A DNA stretch of 64,000 nucleotides. Origin: Leucaena leucocephala (taxonomy: Eukaryota; Streptophyta; Magnoliopsida; Fabales; Fabaceae). Positions 61,506 through 64,000 of this stretch are shown here, one piece after another (position 1 is the first letter of the stretch; the number at the start of each line of letters is the position of its first letter). The stretch spans positions 29,223,001 to 29,287,000 of the forward strand of contig CM073519.1 of assembly GCA_037074615.1 (NCBI GenBank), given 5' to 3'. The notes beneath the pieces were generated by a model. It was given only the letters and a program-made list of their open reading frames with translations, ran no database searches and had not been told where the DNA came from. Both the position numbers and the translations under genes were made by a program.

Positions 61506-61710
61506 TGATATCAGAGCAAGTTATGAGATGGCTAAGATTCTTCACCATGATTGAGGGTTCTCACTGCGCGAGAGTGGGACGAAGCGTTAGCTCTTACCCC
61601 GACATGGCCAATCGGCTTCGCCACCAGGAGGTTGTATTGGAGTCCAGAGGCTGGTGTGTTAAACTTATGTCTTAGGTACCTTATGTAGTCCGAAGAAGGA
61701 CTCTGTATTT
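61506..61710 (+). repeat. Leader module, copy D
   Basis: Primer-site copy TGATATCAGAGC (61506-61517); stem at 61580-61591 with 61607-61620, weakened by one A-C mismatch. It ends CTCTGTATTTT, where a minus-strand LTR fragment starts. Confidence 0.8.
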
Positions 61711-62941
61711 TCACCCATGAAAACCCTAAGTTCAAGCTCCAAATCAAAGGAAAATAAGCTAGGATAGATTGCTTACCTTTAATCTCTAGGTTACTTGAAC
61801 TTTAGAACCTTGAATCTTCTTTGTCTTGGCTTGAGTTTTCATTTTGCAAGATTTTCCCCAAGGTATCACAAGTCCACGGTTTTGGGCAGAATGAGGGGGT
61901 ATTTATAGCCAAAATCCAAGAAAAATGAATGGCCAAGATTGATTTGGTTACTATTTGATCTAAAGGCACACATTTAATCTTGGATTTAACTTTTTCATAA
62001 AAGAAAAATTATGACATTGTGTGGGACAGCTCAAGGGAAACCTCAAGGGGTTAGGTGGCATGCTCATAGTGTAAGGAAGCTTCTTGAAAAATTTCAGTCC
62101 AATCTGGTACCGATCGGAGCAGTTTCACAACAACTGGATTGTTTTCTGTTCCGATTTTTTCTATAATATACTAGGATATGTATTCTATCATGGAAATCAA
62201 TGTCAAGGCTTCTCATACCCTTGACATGGTTATACTGAGTATTTATCTGCCATCCATTCCTTGGGAAATGACCAAAATACCCTTGGTGTCCTTTCTTACA
62301 CTATATTGACCCTAAGGGCATAATCGTCATTTTACCCCTCTTTATACTGCCTCAGGATGTATCAGGGATGAACTAATCATATTTATACCATGTGCCACAT
62401 TTTTAGCTTGTCCCAGGTGACCAAAATGCCCTTCATCCATCTCTGGTATAATCTGGGCATCCAGGGGCATTTTCATAATTTCGCACTTTTTTTGGACATT
62501 GGCCCTTTCTATTGATGGACTGGTACCCTGGGTTTTAGGCCCTTCTTGGTGTCATCATGGGCTCATATATGAGGTCATCTAGTCTCATTTCATCTAGGCT
62601 CACATACCGATAAGTTCCATTATCGGATCACGGGTGTTATTAAACTCCCGTCAAAATTCACTGTTATGGGAATAACTTTTTATACAGGACTTCTTCTGGG
62701 GTTCTGTCCAATTTATAACATCTGACATTGTAGGGCACACTTTCCTGTAATTTCCCCACTTATATCTGATATCCATGGAATATGATAAAAATTCAGATAA
62801 CTTTTATACTATCAGATAATTTATGCTGTCTAGAGCCCTAATAATATTTATGTATCATGCCAGACTAACTAGCGTAACTTCCTCTAAACTTCCGGGCAGT
62901 TATAACCCTTTCCGGGCTTACCTTTCCAAAATTAAAATTTT
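61711..62941 (-). mobile_element. Gypsy-type LTR fragment (minus strand), both ends lost
   Basis: From CACCCATGAAAACCCTAAG through TATAAATACCCCC (minus strand, 61907-61900) into U3, ending near 62941. It is closely related in reverse to 48309-49800. Confidence 0.75.
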
Positions 62942-63462
62942 GCCTAAGAATAATGATATAAGTCCTCTCTCTTTATTATGATGAGTTATTAAAGATGATA
63001 AGAATGTATGATGATATGAGAATGAGAGTTAAAGTGTGCAGATATTTAGAGAATTTTGCTAGATACTCAGATGAGAAAGAAGTGATTACACTTGATGAGT
63101 TGTTGATAGAAACTCCATAATATAGCAGTATTCGAGAGAGTTTAGTATGAAAGAAATGAACACTACTCACAAGTCTAGAATGGTGAGAAGTCTATATGCA
63201 GATAGATGTATAGCAAGTAAGTAAGTAATAGAATGAACTGGAGTTCAACTTTGATTGAGCTGATTCATGATAGAAGAATGATGATAGTAAAGATATAAAG
63301 ATCTGCGGACATGAAAGGTACTCCACCAAGATGTTAAAATAGAAAATAAGAGGTAAATGCCCCAATCCTTAGTCATAAAAAGGGTAAGGATACCTATCCA
63401 CGATGGTTGACTAAGGTGTCAAGTAAATTTCGAGGAAGAAATTTATTTTAAGGGGGTAGAAA
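62942..63462 (+). mobile_element. 3' internal domain and purine tract
   Basis: AAGAATAATGATATAAGTCC onward matches 283-598 and 22100-22632. The inverted repeat is AAATTTCG-AGGA-AGAAATTT (63425-63444) and the tract TTAAGGGGGTAGAAA abuts the LTR. Confidence 0.75.
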
Positions 63463-64000
63463 TATCATATCCTAATTTTTCCCTATCCGTATAGTACTGA
63501 TAGTGGAAAGAGGTTTGGAAAGGATTATGACGAAGATAAGAAGAAATGATAAAGGTTAGATTCTTTAAGGAAGAAAAGGACTAAAATGAAAAGTAGAAAA
63601 GGTTAAAGGCAAAAAGTGAATGTAGAAACAAAAGCTGGGCCCTTAAGTGTAATTTTTGAAAGTTAAGGGACTTAAATGCAAATAGCTAAAAGTTCAGGGG
63701 CCAAAGTGCAATTATTCAAAAGTTGAGGGACACAAATGTAAATATGAGAAAGTTGAGCCAAAATAGGCCAAAAATGCCCAGAATCATATAAGACCCAAAT
63801 TTTACCAGTAGATAGACAAAATTATTCCGGTCAGTTTAACACAACACAGAATTTTGATTTGAGGTCCCGATTAATTGATATAAATTTATGAAGTCAGAAG
63901 AGTTATTACAGTATTTTTCAGACAATAGAATCAGATGAAACTTTACAGGAAATTCCTATATTTAATGTAAGAATTTATAAAATTAACAGAGTCAGAAAAG
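63463..64000 (+). mobile_element. Start of a gypsy-type 3' LTR, cut by the window edge
   Basis: TATCATATCCTAATTTTTCCC (TG mutated to TA). In its second half it resembles the U3 of the LTR at 39634-42688 more than that of 52131-57096, so it may not pair with the latter. Confidence 0.7.

Overview
The window is AT-rich plant nuclear DNA made almost entirely of nested, decayed LTR retrotransposons. I found no host protein-coding gene, no rRNA or tRNA gene and no CRISPR array. The plant assignment rests on chromodomain-type Ty3/gypsy coding remnants, Ty1/copia gag-pol remnants, initiator-Met tRNA primer sites and 2-3 kb LTRs. The species cannot be fixed from sequence alone; an angiosperm is most likely.

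Layout. 1-3117: 3' end and LTR of a gypsy-type element. 3118-8847: a minus-strand Ty1/copia element with a broken gag-pol. 8848-19798: a degraded chromovirus (gag-protease, RT, integrase, chromodomain, 3' LTR) carrying two nested solo LTRs, one gypsy (10502-12900, TSD ATATG) and one copia (14405-16212, TSD GTTGC). 19799-24651: a non-coding internal domain plus LTR. 24652-28929: two minus-strand LTR fragments around about 0.7 kb of unassigned DNA. 28930-30995: LTR, primer site and gag start of a second copia family. 30996-33648: a gypsy LTR fragment, a pseudogene resembling a plant transposon-associated protein, and AT-rich DNA that may be an LTR of another gypsy lineage. 33649-48308: a minus-strand gypsy LTR plus 3' domain, split by a plus-strand solo LTR (34656-43383, TSD ATAAG) that is itself split by two further insertions. 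48309-57096: LTRs in both orientations, one split by a second solo copia LTR (52606-54248, TSD AGTGT). 57097-63462: a non-autonomous gypsy-like interior with repeated primer-site/leader modules, a decayed ORF of unknown function and a long non-coding 3' domain. 63463-64000: start of the next LTR.

How the parts relate. At least three gypsy LTR subfamilies share TG..CA ends, a TATAAATA box, the initiator-Met primer site and a purine tract with an adjoining inverted repeat, so one set of proteins could in principle have mobilised them all. The only gypsy protein remnants are at 9182-16563. The other gypsy interiors (1-598, 19799-22632, 37986-38631, 45721-47510, 59357-61219, 62942-63462) share a non-coding 3' domain and look non-autonomous.

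The items most worth following are the leader modules with a conserved stem-loop and duplicated primer sites (57313-57530, 61220-61710), the 128-bp foldback of LTR ends (57183-57310), the unknown ORF remnant starting at 57710, and the purine-tract hairpin with paired substitutions.
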